A stretch of 64,000 nucleotides of DNA from Tulasnella sp. 424 (GCA_019633425.1 WSUB01000095.1:1-64000); one strand, 5' to 3'; counted from the stretch's first letter, positions 35,253 through 47,627 are shown. Numbers and translations are program-made. Notes: generated by a model not told the origin, from the letters alone.

Positions 35253-37999
35253 CTACCTTTGACCTTGCTGCTGCTGCTGTTGCATTGTTCTCACCATACT
35301 GGCCTGCAAGGCCAGCTGCTGTTGGCGTTGTAGATAAGCCTGCTGAGCCGGGGTTCCGAATCCGAAAGCGACTTGTTGTCCATTCATACCACCCATCATC
35401 CCGGCCGTGTTTCCGTTCATGGCATTGGCAGGCATCTGAAGTTGGAAGTTCGCTGCGTTTGGCATCATGGCGTTTAATTGGGCCTGCTGCTGCTGAGCCT
35501 GAAGTTGCTGTGCTGCCATCGCTTGCTGACGAGCAGCCTGCATCTGAGCAGAACGGAGCATAGCTGCCTGGGTCTGGGCATAGTAGTGTTGCTGCTGCTG
35601 AGCTTGAGATTGCGCATTGTTTTGCTGGGCAGGCATCACCGAACCAGGGCGAGATGGGACCTGCGCCACTCCGGGATGCGGAGATTGGTGCTGGGTCTGC
35701 GGTGAAGCAGCATTCCCCTGCTGCGCCTGCTGCTGCTGCTGAATCTGGTGCTGCAATTGCTGTTGGTGCTGCTGAATCTGCTGAAGTTGAGCTTGGTTCG
35801 GAACGCCCATCATTCCCATCGCCGCCATTTGTTGCTGTAATTGAGGGTTCATCTGGCCGCCCACTGCGTTCTGCGCCGCGAAATTGAGAGCGGCCATATT
35901 CGCCTGGTTCATACGGGCAACCTGCTGAGCTTCCTGCATAGCTCGCATCCGCATCGCCATGGCGGCTGTCGGGTTTTGCTGACCGAAAGTGAACTGGCCA
36001 GTCTGAAGTTGGCCCGCATTCTGTGCAATACCTTGCTGCCCGGGTCTGGGTGAAGCGGCGGCGGCGGCCTGGGCCTGGGCCTGTGCTTGTGCTTGTGCTT
36101 GTGCTTGGGCCTGCGCTTGTGCTTGTGCCGCCTGTGCTTGAGCTTGAGCTTGGGCCTGAGCCTGAGCTTGAGCCTGGGCCTGGGCCTGAGCTTGGGCCTG
36201 GGCCTGGGCGTGCTGCTGCATTGCCTGGGCATGCTGTTGCTGGAACTGAGCGGCGGCGGCAGCAGCCAAGGCTGGGTTGTTCGCTGCGAGCATATTTGGT
36301 TGACCGTACTGATGAGGATGAATTTGTTGTTGCGACTGGGGCTGTTGCTGCTGTTGAGGGTGTTGTTGTTGCATTGGCAAGCCGGAGGCGGTAGGGGCGG
36401 GCGTAGGAGGTTTGCTTTGGTTTTGGTTGACCTGGGCTTGGTTTGGGAGAGGAACGTGTTGCTGGGAAGGCGTTTGTCCGACGTTTAATCCCATCGGCAC
36501 CTGACCGGAAAGCATCCCAGCCTGCCCCTGTCCAGGCATCATCATTGGCCGAGCCATCTGTGGTTCCTTCTTGACTTGTTGCATCTGCGGCTGCGAAATC
36601 TTCTTGACGGGCTGTGGAGGTTTCGGCTTCGCATATTGTATCGAGGCGGATGTGTTTGGAGGCAATTGATACGCCACAGACTGTTGGGGTTGTTGTTGTA
36701 CGACGGGCAATTGAGAATGTCCCGTCACAGGAGTCGCCTCGACGGACGGACTTGGCTTGATGCCATTTGGTTTCTTCTTCTGCTGGGGCGGTGGCGGCGT
36801 GGGCGCTGTCAGACTTGCTTTGCGCTTTATTTGCGCCGACCCGGGCATTTGAGCAGAATCGGCCGTGGCCTCGGGGGTGGCCGACTGAATCGGCATCTCC
36901 TCCGTCTTGCTGCCCTGCTTCAAAACAAGCTTCTTCCTGGCAATTTGGTTGTTTTGGCCTGAGCCAGGAGTCTCTGCAGTCGCATCCTGAGGTGGCTGCT
37001 GCTGTTGCCCTTGAGCCTGCATGCTTATCGAAACGGCGTGAGGATCTGGGTTTTGGAACGGTTGGTGTTGAGGGACGTGGTGTACAAGGGGCTGAGGGTG
37101 GGCGGTTCGTTTTCGTTGTATGATGTCGAATAGGGGTGTTCGAGGAGGGCGAGACTGGGTGGAGTGCGGATTCATGAGCGACATGATCTTGGCCTGGCGT
37201 GCTTTGATGGCGTTTCCTCGTTCGCTTTCGGCGGCTGCATCCTTTTTCCTAAATGCCGTAGGAGTTTCGAGGGCACCAGCGCGCAAAGCAGTGTTGGCTA
37301 TCCGAGAGACAATTGGGTCGGGATCCAGACAAAGCGGTGGTGAGGTGGCAGCCTGAGGAAGGGACAGTTTAGAGCTTGACAAGCCCCAACATCTAGTCAC
37401 GTACAAGAAGACGGGACTCCAAGTCTAGAGCCTCTTCCTCCGTAGTTATTTTGCCGCTACGCTCTTGTTCTAGTCGAATATCCGTCCACAAAGACTCTGC
37501 ATCCATGGGAAGGACTATCCTCTCCTTCGAAGGCTTTTCTGGGCTATCCCTATGGTCTTCAAGCTCTACGATAAGGCAGCCTACACATGAAATATTAGGA
37601 TCAGCGACAGACTTTGGGGCCTGGCGGTCCTATTCGCACCATCATAAAAGGTGACGCCATGTTGGTCAAACGACTGAAGCCAGTCCGGTGGTATGCGCCT
37701 CTCTCGAATGTCATCCAACAAAAACTATATTTCCAAACGTTTAGATGAATTAACATTCAGGGTTTCAATATCGGTGAACTCACGGAAATCGGTGTGTGGT
37801 AGAGGTTTGGGCGGGAGTTGTTTATCAGCCAATGTTCAGGAAAGAACTTGACTGTAAATGAGGGAGGACTATCGGCATAGTCCACTAAAAGCTGTTCGTC
37901 CCGTCGTGAGGGGTTGTACACCGTCATGATGCACGCTTGTACGAATGGCCAGGGGGTGGTGGTAGTTTGGCCACGGAGACCTCGACGCGGAGATAACAC
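35253..37999 (-). CDS. SPT20: SAGA complex subunit SPT20, Gln-rich
   Basis: Structural subunit of the SAGA histone acetyltransferase coactivator. The N-terminal SPT20 domain is in small exons: DEQLLVDYADSPPSFTVKFF, then PEHWLINNSRPNLYHTPISV, LLDDIRERRIPPDWLQSFDQ and HGVTFYDGCLIVELEDH. The domain ends near LWTDIRLEQERSGKITTEEE. A single long exon encodes about 690 residues of Gln/Pro/Ala-rich, disordered sequence, with a block of alternating Ala-Gln near 36060-36230 and a basic patch (QQKKKPNGIK). The start is the first ATG at 37999; 37927 (MTVYNPSRRDEQ) is an alternative closer to the conserved part. It is divergent from lanosterol synthase across 147 bp. Confidence 0.9.
36062..36231 (-). repeat. 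Ala-Gln dipeptide microsatellite in SPT20
   Basis: A hexanucleotide-like tract of GCC/TGG-type codon pairs encodes about 30 alternating Ala-Gln pairs, with one phase slip producing AA. Different synonymous codons break the perfect repeat, so it is an old expansion under coding selection more than a fresh slippage product. Confidence 0.85.
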
Positions 38000-38089
38000 T
38001 AGGCCCGGAGGTTTCGGTGTTTGCGCCGACTGAAACGGCCAGCGCCCGTCATCGAACGATTTCTGTTTCGCATTTCGCTCACCAACGTC

Positions 38090-38097
38090 TATATAAA
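38090..38097 (+). promoter_or_regulatory. TATA box of lanosterol synthase
   Basis: TATATAAA lies 50 bp upstream of the ATG at 38147 in the 147-bp divergent promoter shared with SPT20, followed by a C/T-rich leader. Confidence 0.5.
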
Positions 38098-38146
38098 CTC
38101 TACGCTACTTTCATTCTAAACCGATTACCCCTCTCGAACCAAAAAA

Positions 38147-40939
38147 ATGTGGACTCGCTACAATATCCCAACCGATCCTTCTCAACCTTTTACCGACTAC
38201 TCGCTCTGGCGGCTCAGGTACTCGGATGCAGGAGACCAGACATGGCATTATCTCTCGCCCGAAGAGTCTGAAAAGGATCTGCAACCGATTGTTGATAAAT
38301 ACTGGCTTGGAACCCTCAAGGTGCGCACCTCTGTTCGTTCGCCTAATGCGACCACATTTGACAGCTAGGCATCTTTTTTTCGCAGGACATGAAAAAGTTG
38401 CCGCCGGCAAAGGACGCCATCTCAGCCGCTCGGAACGGTTTCGAATTTTACAAGCATATTCAGGCTTCGACCGGCCACTGGCCAGGCGAATACGGTGGAC
38501 CGCTGTTCCTCATGGGAGGTCTTGTCATCGGTTCGTACGTAACTGGGATGGATTTCGAGGAAGCGGAAAAGCTCGAGATGATCCGGTACCTCATGAACGT
38601 TGCCAACGACGATGGTGGATGGGGAATGTTCGTCCAATCTCTTCTTTCAGCTACTGCCAAAGGCTCTAAACCCCGTATTTTCTTCGACAGCCATACGGAA
38701 GGAGTCTCTACCGTTTTCGGCACCGCTATGAATTATGTGGCAATTCGTTTGTTGGGTATGGAAGCTGACCACCCAGTGGCAGTCAAAGCCCGAGGATGTC
38801 TACACGCTCTAGGTATGCTGGAAACGTTATATGTTGATGGTGGCTGACTGAACGATTCGCAGGGGGAGCAACTCGCATTCCGACTTGGGGCAAGTTCTGG
38901 CTTGCAGTCCTCAACGTCTACGAATGGTCCGGACAAAACTCCATCCCTCCCGAACTATTGTGAGTTATTTTAGACGGCTATGGATGTCTACCTCGGAACC
39001 TAATATCGCTACGTAAAATTCGTAGCCTCTTCCCCGAAAGCCTCCCTATACACCCACATAGATTCTGGATTCACCTTCGTCAGGTGTTCGCACCCATGAG
39101 CTTCGTCTATGCTAAGCGCTGGAAAGCACCTCGGGATCCTCTCATTATGTCTCTTCGACAAGTAAGATATTTCCTTGTTCATGAGGATCAAGGGACGGCC
39201 GCTCACGTTCATTCCAGGAACTATATGTCAAGCCATACGACGAAATCGACTGGCCATCTCACCGCAATGACGTCCACCCTGTTGATATTTACAGTCCGCA
39301 TTCAAAAGTGATGGACGCTCTGTTTGTCGTCCTCTACCAATGGGAAAAGCGTCCTATCGAAGCCGTCCGAAACAAAGCCCTCGAATACGTCTGGGAGCAA
39401 GTGGTCGTGGAAGACGAAAATACCTCGTACCAGTGCCTAGGACCGGTCAACAAGATGGTCAACCAGATCGTTCGGTATATCGTAGAAGGACGAGATTGCG
39501 AATCTTGGCGCGAACATCGAGCTAAACGTGCAGATTTCATGTGGCTCGCGAAGGAAGGAATGTTGATGTCTGGGACGAACGGAGTTCAGCTCTGGGACAC
39601 CAGCTTCATCACCCAGGCTCTTGTGGAGACGGGACTTGCGGAGGACGAAGGGAACAGGGAAGCACTCTTGAAGGCTCAACGATGGTTGGACCAATGCCAA
39701 ATCAGGGAGAACCCAAAGCACTGGAAAAAGGGCTATCGGCAGGCGACGAAGGGCGCTTGGCCATTCTCTACGAGAACTCAAGGATACACCGTTAGCGACT
39801 GCACGGCCGAAGGTCTGAAGGGAACATTGCTATTGCAGGAACACCTAAGGTAAGCGACTTCCATCCACTCCGGCATGCAATGGAGATGCTTAACGGTTCT
39901 TTCAGTTATACCCCTAAACTTATTGACGCGCAGAGGTTATACGATGCGGTCGACATCTTGCTCTCTATGCAGAACTCGTCCGGAGGGTTCGCGAGTTACG
40001 AGACAATTCGTGGCCCTCAGCTGGTCGAGTTGCTCAACCCAGCAGAGGTCTTTGGTACGTCAGCTTTCGTCAAGGAGTTCGATCGTCGGGAGGCAAACTG
40101 ATGGCCCTGAAAATCAGGCAACATCATGGTCGAATACGACTACCCTGAATGCACGACGTCTGTGATCACTGGACTCTCACATTTCAAGAAATATTATCCC
40201 AACTACCGCGCGGCGGAGATCGACAATACAATTCGCAGGGCCATCAAATATTTGCACTCTATACAACGCGCTGAAGGAGGGTGGTATGGCTCCTGGGGAA
40301 TCTGCTTCACTTACGCGACAATGTTCGCTCTTGAGAGCCTGAGCCTGGTGGGAGAGTCGTATCGGACAAGCGACCATGCTAGGAGAGCTTGCGAGTTCTT
40401 GATCAGCAACCAGAAGGAGGACGGTGGCTGGGGAGAGACATATAAGGTGTGCAAGCCCCGCGGACTTTTCGCGCTTTGCAGCGCAGCGACTGACGTGGCC
40501 TTGTTGTCCAGTCATGTGAAACCGGTGTATACAGCCAGCATCCTCAATCCCAAGTCGTGCATACTTCATGGGCGGTCTTAGCACTCATGTATGCCGGGTA
40601 CCCACACCGCGAGCCACTGGAAAAAGCCGTTCGGTTGGTAATGTCCCGCCAACTCCCGGTAAGCCTTGTATCGCCACATCCCCTGCTCCACACCTCGTTG
40701 CTGAGCTGCGGTTTGGCCTTAGGATGGTTCCTGGGCACAGGAGGCTATAGAAGGGGTAGGTTTTTGTCCACTCGCGTAAAGTACGCGCTGCGCCGACAAG
40801 CCCGAGCTGACTGCGGATCCCAACTCCCCGACAGGTTTTCAACAAGAACGTTGCCATAGCGTATCCCAACTTCAAATTCTCGTTCACTATATGGATGCTT
40901 GGTCGCGCCCATCGATATTTTGAAACGCTCGAGGCGTAG
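38147..40939 (+). CDS. ERG7: Lanosterol synthase (oxidosqualene cyclase)
   Basis: Cyclises 2,3-oxidosqualene to lanosterol, the first sterol of ergosterol synthesis; ER and lipid droplets. The gene has about ten exons. Key segments in order: [40 protein letters not shown] (QW-like repeat); [95 protein letters not shown], with DCTAE holding the catalytic Asp; [29 protein letters not shown]; and, after splicing, [40 protein letters not shown] and [19 protein letters not shown]. The last four exons near 40430-40939 are short but all in phase, so the gene is intact. It is about the family's 730-residue size. Confidence 0.96.
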
Positions 40940-41250
40940 ATGAACTGGCGGCTTGGTGTATTTTTCCCCCCTTCTTATTTTCTGGAGTTATTTTTTACTA
41001 GAAATAGATTTCGATATTTGTGTCCAGAGTGGCTTTGCAATGCGATGCTCCACTTCTTCTGAGCCGAACCGCTTGAATTTTGATGACAGGTGCGGGCCTA
41101 GACGTAAAGTCCCGGCATCCGTCCGGGGGGAGCGTGCCGCTTTGTTTGGTCGAATTGAAAAGCAGACCGATAAGTCGTTCCATCTACTCTCCTTCTTTCC
41201 ACCACCACCAATCCTCTTTTCTCCCCTACAACCTCAACAGATCGTGCGCA
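40940..41250. other. Intergenic region between tandem genes
   Basis: 3' flank of ERG7, then a strongly CT-rich leader (41180-41245) just before the CYSTM gene. No gene seen. Confidence 0.5.
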
Positions 41251-42103
41251 ATGAGCAACAAGGACTGTACGTAGGCCCAGGACAATGCAGTTGCAGTGGA
41301 CGTTGAAGACCGTTGTTGACCTCCTCTCGCCAATCACCAGACTACAACTCGGGTGCCCCACCTCAAGGCAACTGGGGTCCACCACAAGGCGGCCCACAGG
41401 GATATCCTCCCAACCAAGGAGGCGAGTGATTGTGCAACGTCACGGAAAGGTTTTTGGTCTGATAGCGCGCATTTGGCAGGCTACGGTGGGCCCCCAAACC
41501 AAGGAGTGCGTTGACGTCTTGACCTTCTTCCTCCTCGGGCTTCGGGGTGCATCGTTTCTCTAACTCGGGGACATTTCAAATTTTGCAGGGATACTATCCT
41601 AATCAACCCCAGCAGGCTTACTATCCCCAGGGTGGTAAGGCTTGGCCTCCCAGAGGGTCTCGGCCACTTCGCTGATGCCGAGTCTCGTTCCACAGGATAC
41701 GGTCAACAACCATACCAGCCTCAGCCACAGCCTGTCTACATGTGTGTAGCCACTTAGATGTATCTTGTTACCCTGTCTGACCTCTCTGGTCTGATAGTCA
41801 ACAGCAACAAAAGGACAGTGGCGCCGGAGGCGGAACCTGCATGGCATGGTGAGAATCTTCCTGCCTTTGAACTATAAATAGCGTTGCTTAACAGACCCTC
41901 TCCATTTTACTCTCCTCACCCCAGCTTGGCAGGAGTACGTTATCGCATCCCGTCTGAATTTTCTCCAGGAAGGTAATACTGACGTCAATTCACCCTTTTA
42001 GGCGTGTCTCTGCTGCTGCGCTGAAGGTATGTTCCCGTCTCTGAATTTGCGACGCCCGCTACTGAAAATCTGACCCGTAGATATTTGTGACTGCATCTTC
42101 TAA
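41251..42103 (+). CDS. CYSTM-type cysteine-rich tail protein with Gly/Pro/Tyr/Gln-rich N-terminus
   Basis: Small membrane-associated protein; CYSTM proteins are linked to stress tolerance and metal handling. Nine exons splice in phase: 41251-41266, 41341-41421, 41480-41505, 41589-41634, 41696-41741, 41798-41848, 41925-41934, 42002-42026 and 42081-42103, giving 107 residues. The first 70 are XYPPX-like (GNWGPPQGGPQGYPPNQGG...YYPNQPQQAYYPQ...QPYQPQPQP). The C-terminus is the CYSTM module TCMACLAGACLCCCAEDICD, then CIF. Exon 7 has only 10 nt and the second intron uses a GC donor (GCGAGT). This gene was invisible to simple open-frame finding because no exon exceeds 81 nt. Confidence 0.85.
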
Positions 42104-42743
42104 AGCGCTCTTCTAGGACCTCGCCGATCTAGAATTTTTCGTATAGGGGGTGGAGTCTGGATCACGACATCTCTTATGCTGTTTACGACTGTGTTTCAGT
42201 TCCATAATTACTGTAATCTACGGTTCGATCGCAAACATGGACGGGTCTGTACGGTGTACGCTACTTTTCACCTGTTGTCTTCTGTGACCCGTGAGCTTGG
42301 AACCACCACCACGGAGATTGACTTTGCTGTCACTCTAAATTTCCCTGCATCGACAAACCTTCTTTCCTCCCCATCTTTGCTGCCTTGCAAATAATTCTAA
42401 CAGGTGTGGTGGAATACCTTCCAATGACGTTCAGCCGAGCAGTGGGTCAACGGCAAAACGTCGCACATGCTGGACCCCAAAGTCCAGGTCGAAAGAACAA
42501 GTTATTTCACAGTATCAAATCCACGCTGAGGTTTTTCATGATCACGGCAGCGGGATCGATCAACAGCAAAAAAGTGCCCCAATCTGCAGGAGCTCGCACT
42601 ATAGGGGCAACGTGACGACTGATTATTCCCGACGTCAGCAAACAGTAAATACACATGTGAAGCAAACAAGAGGTTAAGCGTAATGTCCATATCCCAGAAA
42701 TCAAAGGTAAACAAGTGTCAAGGAGCCAGAACGCGGTCGCACT
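42104..42743. other. Convergent intergenic region
   Basis: 3' flanks of the CYSTM gene and the sorting nexin gene; short open frames without coding character. No gene seen. Confidence 0.5.
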
Positions 42744-44903
42744 TTAGTGAGCGCCATTTAGTCGCGAAGGCCCAGTGTCGGGGCTCTCGTCCGAGCCCGG
42801 CTCCTTCGCGTCAACGAGCTCCTGCGGAGGTTGATTAGGGTGAGGCTCGATCTTGTCGATTTCCTTCTTCGCTTCTAACCAGACTTCAAGGTTCTGAGAG
42901 AAGTGGCAAGTCAGACCGAGTCGAGGAGTGGGACCCAAGCTCCAGGAGCGCGCACCTTTTGACACCATTCACGATGAATTTTTGCTACAGCAATAGTCAT
43001 GTCGCGTAGATCTGCCACTTTCATCCTCTGGAACCGGTCAAGGTCCGCCTGAATGGTCGAGGACGCATATTTGAGGTCCTGCGCCGATGCGTGGAGAGCG
43101 TCCTCCAACTATGAGGAACCTGTCGTTAGCGCGAGCGGTAAAGATACGAAATGCTTTGCACGCAGACGCACCTGCCCGATCGAATCTCTCGTCTTGCTGA
43201 TGTTGCTGCGTCTCGCTGCCTCCGGGTCCACATCCATTATGCCGTGTAGGGAATAGCTAAGGGCGCTTAAGAAGCCGTATCCACTGGTCTTCCTTGATCG
43301 CGGAGGGTCTGATGAGCTGGGAAGGGATCGAGAACGGGACATGGAACTCGGCCGCGAGGCGAAGGATGACGTCCCGGGACCTTGTTCATGTTCCTCCTGG
43401 TCTCCGGGTTCCTCCTCCGTGGTTTCGGGAACGGCGCTCCTGCCCCGATTCAACGCCTGCTCTAGCCGGCGAGCCTCAGCTTCATTCTTTTCGTACTCTT
43501 CGAGTACGTGGCGTTTGGCTTCGAGACTATCCTGCGTCATTTCATACTGGACGTGCTTCTGATGCCGGTAAGCGAGAAGCTTCCTAATAATTGCCGCAAA
43601 TTGGGTGTACTCGTGGAGCGGCTCCGTCCATTCCTGTTCCAGCTCTTGTAAAAGGACCGTAGTAGCCATGTACGAAGCATCGACTGCTTGACCCGTCTTC
43701 TCCAATGCAGCTTGGAGCGAACCAGTTTCGGATAGAGAGAAAGCGTTAAGTACGGCACCCAGTTCCGCGTGTTCGTGAGCATATTCTAAGACGAAAAGAT
43801 TAGCTTCGACCCCAACATGATTCTCTCAATCACCAACCTGACCACCGCTTCATTGTCCGTCTGGTTACTTTCTCCATACTTCCGCTAAGATGTGTAGCAA
43901 ACTTGTTCGTGAATGTCTCCGAGTCCAGGAACCGCTGATCTGGATTACGCAGCGGCTGAGATGCAGAGGGGCTAGGAAGAGCCTCATATGCTGGAGAGGA
44001 AGCGGCCTCGACGGGGTTATGCGACGGAGCTTTGAGGATATTTTTAGGTAGTTGAGAAAGAGGGGGCGAGTTGAGAACTTCGGACTACACGAAATGGTCA
44101 GCTCGCTATTCTTGCAGCGGATCATTCGAACGCTGCTCACCCATGATACGTCGCGTTCGAGGAAACGGTGGAAGACATGCTCGTTGGACAAAATAGGATG
44201 TCTCGCGATGCGATTCAAGAACACCTGGAGCATCCGTTTGCGTCGAGAAATCATAGTGGCATCCTCCTTCGCTTTCGTTTGTTTGACTGCATAATCAGAA
44301 AGCGACTGTTTTGAAGGTATTGGTGGAATTATAAGGGTTGGATAGAGTTTGGCCAGACCGTTGCGGAGAGACTCAAATTCAGAATATCGTCGCCGGGCTT
44401 CAACGTTCTGCAAGTTCCGATGCTCAAGTTAAAGCAAAAACGTCGCATTACCAGCTTCCGAAGCTCTTACCCCTGTACGAATGACGTAGGCTATATATGG
44501 AGAAGCCGCTCCATCCGCCGTCTTCACCGCGTCTACGATCTACGACAGAGCAAAGGGTCAGGCGGTGCTTCGTGAAGTGTGGGCTCGCTCATAAACGTAC
44601 GAGGATCTCCGTGTCATCGCCTGAGTGAAGATACTGGTCCCTTCCGCAACAGAATTCAGATTTGTTCGTCTGAGCGTGGTTTGGAAACGACGTCCGAATG
44701 GGTGGTGGACGGTTTTGAGTAGGGCTTTCAGTCGAACTCTGATGCAAGGTGGCTACAGACGTCGCCTCCTGCCCAGACTCGTCGTTTTGCAGGCCATTGT
44801 CGCGGTCCGAGGGCAGGTCGATGGAGTCCGTCGAAGGAGTGTGACCAATGTCGTCGGTCTGAAAAGGATTGGCTACTTCTTCGAATGGGCTCTGGCTGGA
44901 CAT
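42744..44903 (-). CDS. SNX41: Sorting nexin SNX41/ATG20-like (PX-BAR)
   Basis: PI3P-binding nexin acting in endosome-to-Golgi sorting and selective autophagy. The start at 44903 (MSSQSPFEEVANPF) opens an acidic, disordered N-terminus of about 100 residues in one exon (44601-44903). The PX domain follows: EILIVDAVKTADGAASPYIA, NVEARRRYSEFESLRNGLAK (RRYSEF holds the lipid-binding Arg), YPTLIIPPIPSKQSLSDYAV, ISRRKRMLQVFLNRIARHP and HVFHRFLERD. The BAR-like helical region carries QALNRGRSAVPET and a Ser-rich loop that separates its helices. The terminal helices are LEDALHASAQDLKYASSTIQ and IAVAKIHREWCQKNLEVWL. A large loop inside the BAR region is typical of SNX41/Atg20. Confidence 0.87.
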
Positions 44904-45318
44904 GTTCTGGTGTTGATTCGGTGTAGTGATTGAGCGGAAGGTTGGTGGCCGGTGTGCCGCAGCGGTTGAGATTGGAATCCGTAGAACGGAGAAGACGCGT
45001 TCCTTTTCCCAAAGGCCTTGGAAGTCCCCGCACCCAGCCAATCCTGCAGGCCTGGCTCTCAACGGATCCACCGCTACAGAAAACACGAAGTCCTTCTTAG
45101 TCGCAATATGCTCAGAGGCTCTCCAAGCTGCTCTGGAACACAGGGTTTTATCGTCTCGTCGTTCCAAGTGGCGCAGATTCCCTGGACTCTCTTGCGCAGC
45201 CTCGTCTCACCTTGAAACAATAGAACGATCGATTGATAGCAGAAAATACATTTTGAGCATGCCACATTATTCCTTTGCTCGTTACGTAACTATCCTAAAC
45301 GATATCTGAAAGGCTTTT
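44904..45318. repeat. Module-boundary sequence, copy 1
   Basis: Region upstream of the sorting nexin, abutting the BRCT-like gene copy 1. From about 45008 it matches sequence at 50910-51120, with a shorter match at 48210-48340. Shared blocks include TTGGAAGTCCCCGCACCCAG-like, CCAAGCYGCTCTGGAACA-like and GGCGCAGATTCCCTGGACTC-like sequences. It marks the left edge of the triplicated modules. Confidence 0.65.
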
Positions 45319-47173
45319 TCATTGTCGGATTCTTTTGCTGGATTGCTTGGGTCCTTGCTCGTATGCAGAACCTGAAGCTACCTGAACAGCCGAAAAGGTC
45401 CTCTTCTCCGGTCTAGAAGGACCATTGTGTCCCGCAAGGCTACGATAGTTAAGGCTATAGCTGGTGGAGGGAGCGCCTGCAACGACCGATGGACCCCGGA
45501 ATACTGTTGGCGTCGGCGCCAGTGCCACCACACCTCCTGATTTCGCTAGAATCGGCAGCAAAGCCGTGCCATAGTTACCATCGGAGAAGCGACCAAAATA
45601 ATTATCTATTCACGCACACGATTTTGGCTCCGACGCGGATTCGGCGGGCGACGCAACTGGGATGAGGAGCGGGTCTTCCGATTGTGCGCGGCCCGAGCCT
45701 GTGAATTTAGAGCAATTCGTGACGAGGATCCGCGACTATAGAGTCAAAAAACCACTTACCGCTATCTTTCTTAGTGAATCCGTCGAGGGACTCGTCTCCT
45801 TCGCGAAGCTTTTGGATGCATGCCTCGTACGCAGGCTGATTTCGTTCAAAGAGCTTGGTCCAATGATGGCCTGCGACCCCGTAGTTCTGTGGCGGGGGGA
45901 TCTATTATTATTAGGGGGCTTTTGAAGGGCGCCTCTTCCAAATATACCTTTCCCGCAGCACGACATTTCACGGCCAACTCTTCGCAAGTTCTCGGAACGT
46001 CGCCGGGCGCCTTGTCTTTCAGATCATTTACCTAACGAACGCGAGCCTAACGTCAAAGAGAAAAACTTGAATCCGCATCTTGGAAAATATTTACCATCAT
46101 AACCGAGTCGTCGATTTTATATCTGGTAAGTTTCTTAGAAATGGCGTGCAAGATTTGAGCCGCCGTTGGGCCCCTGGTCTTCCGACGTTGAAGGGCAGGT
46201 AGTCCTGGCTCACTGTAAATATCTACTATCCCTATGTTTATACCCAAACATCGAACTCACTGCGAGGTCGATTCTGTTCAGTGATGGTAGGTTCGGCGTG
46301 GAATTGTTCTAAACGTTCCTCTTCTGCATCGTCTTCCGAAAGCTCTGTAAGATCGATTAGCTCTGGCTTGCACTCTGTGTCCTCCTATTAACAGCAATTT
46401 TGTCAACCGTGCAACTCGTAGACGAGAATCATTATGAACAATGCCGCACCTCTTTTATATTTGCAGGCTCCTCGTCGAAAAAATCGTATACGTCGTGTAA
46501 ATATTCAAGAAGAAAGCCGCCCCATTCCGGCTTCTCTCTGGGTCCAAGCATGCGTCCTCGCCTTGCGNNNNNNNNNNNNNNNNNNNNNNNNNNNNNNNNN
46601 NNNNNNNNNNNNNNNNNNNNNNNNNNNNNNNNNNNNNNNNNNNNNNNNNNNNNNNNNNNNNNNNNNACGTCGTGTAAATATTCAAGAAGAAAGCCGCCCC
46701 ATTCCGGCTTCTCTCTGGGTCCAAGCATGCGTCCTCGCCTTGCGCTTGCCCTAATCCAGTCGGATCTCAAAACTATAGAATCAAACGCGGCATTTTGTAA
46801 GTCCCACGCTGGTGTACCAGATCAGGTCTCTTGTTACCTGGAAGATTTCGTTCCGACGTAGCCAGAGTCTTGTGAAGCTTCATGGCATTTTTCTCTTTCG
46901 GCTCAACGATTATAACACAGTGTGCATCGTCAATGTTAGACACAACTGCGTGGTGCGGGCATACATATGATCGGTCGTGGACAACGAGGATAAAATATAA
47001 CTACGTACGGGCTCCTCCACCCTCCTAAACCCAGTATCAATTCAGTTGGTGAGCAATTTTTTGTGCCCTCACCGCCCGTACTTACAGTAATTTGTCTGAT
47101 GATGCCCGGGGCTGCCATTGAAGCCTTGTCATCATCCTGATGCAGGTAAAAGCGTAAAGGTACGGTTGTTGAA
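45319..47173 (-). CDS. BRCT-like family protein, tandem copy 1
   Basis: Role unknown; the N-terminal fold looks like a RAP1-type BRCT domain. The first clear exon starts at 47173 and encodes RFYLHQDDD and PGIIRQIT. Then come a 16-nt exon at 47009-47024 (Gly-rich EGGGA), an exon with VSNIDDAHCVII, and the BRCT Trp segment SIVLRSDWIRASARRGRMLG followed by REKPEWGGFLLEYLHD. Downstream exons carry an acidic stretch and a helical motif near 45830 (HHWTKLFERNQPAYEACIQK). The C-terminus ends SSKRIRQ at 45319, a possible nuclear signal. The 5' end is uncertain; a conserved MLSH start near 47413 is a candidate. The gene contains an assembly gap (46568-46666) with a duplicated flank, so its reading cannot be judged intact. 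Confidence 0.6.
46490..46744. other. Assembly gap with duplicated 78-bp flank
   Basis: N run 46568-46666. The 78 bp before it (46490-46567) are identical to the 78 bp after it (46667-46744). The homologous gene copy at 49300-49385 has this sequence once, without a break. This is an unmerged contig overlap, not a real duplication. Confidence 0.9.
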
Positions 47174-47627
47174 CTACAGAAAATGTATAGCATGACAGTG
47201 TCTCTAAGGGGAAGGGCGAAATAAAAGGGTATGATTGAGATACAAGGTAAGAGCTGTCGGGCTGCTCACCTTTTAACTCATCAGTTCGGGGAAGGGGTTG
47301 ACATCGATATCTTTGCCACACCCTCGATTTATTCACAAAGTATGGTCCTTGACGCTCAGAACGGATATTCGAGGTCCTGATGATGTGACGAGCCAGGGCT
47401 TGTGGCTTAGCATGGCCATGAAATGGACAAGTGACTTTCCGGTGCGTGGAGCAACCGTCAGGCAGGTCACGGGCCTCGCGGAACTTCAGCGCTTGCTCGA
47501 GCTAAAGAATGTTCGACAGAGTAGGGTTCTCGAATAGTAAAGTCAATTCTATGGTAACTGAACTTTAGGAGAGACGTTATTCAGGGCTGGGGCCACACGT
47601 TCTCCCTCTGAAAACATCCAGGCCTAA

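Noticed and set aside
36023..36962. Plus-strand frames rich in Leu, Cys, Gly or Arg
   Set aside because: Antisense of the Ala-Gln and Gln-rich exon of SPT20; repeats force long open frames on all strands.
46400..46861. Frames running through the N gap
   Set aside because: Built from duplicated flanks of an assembly gap and antisense to the BRCT-like gene.
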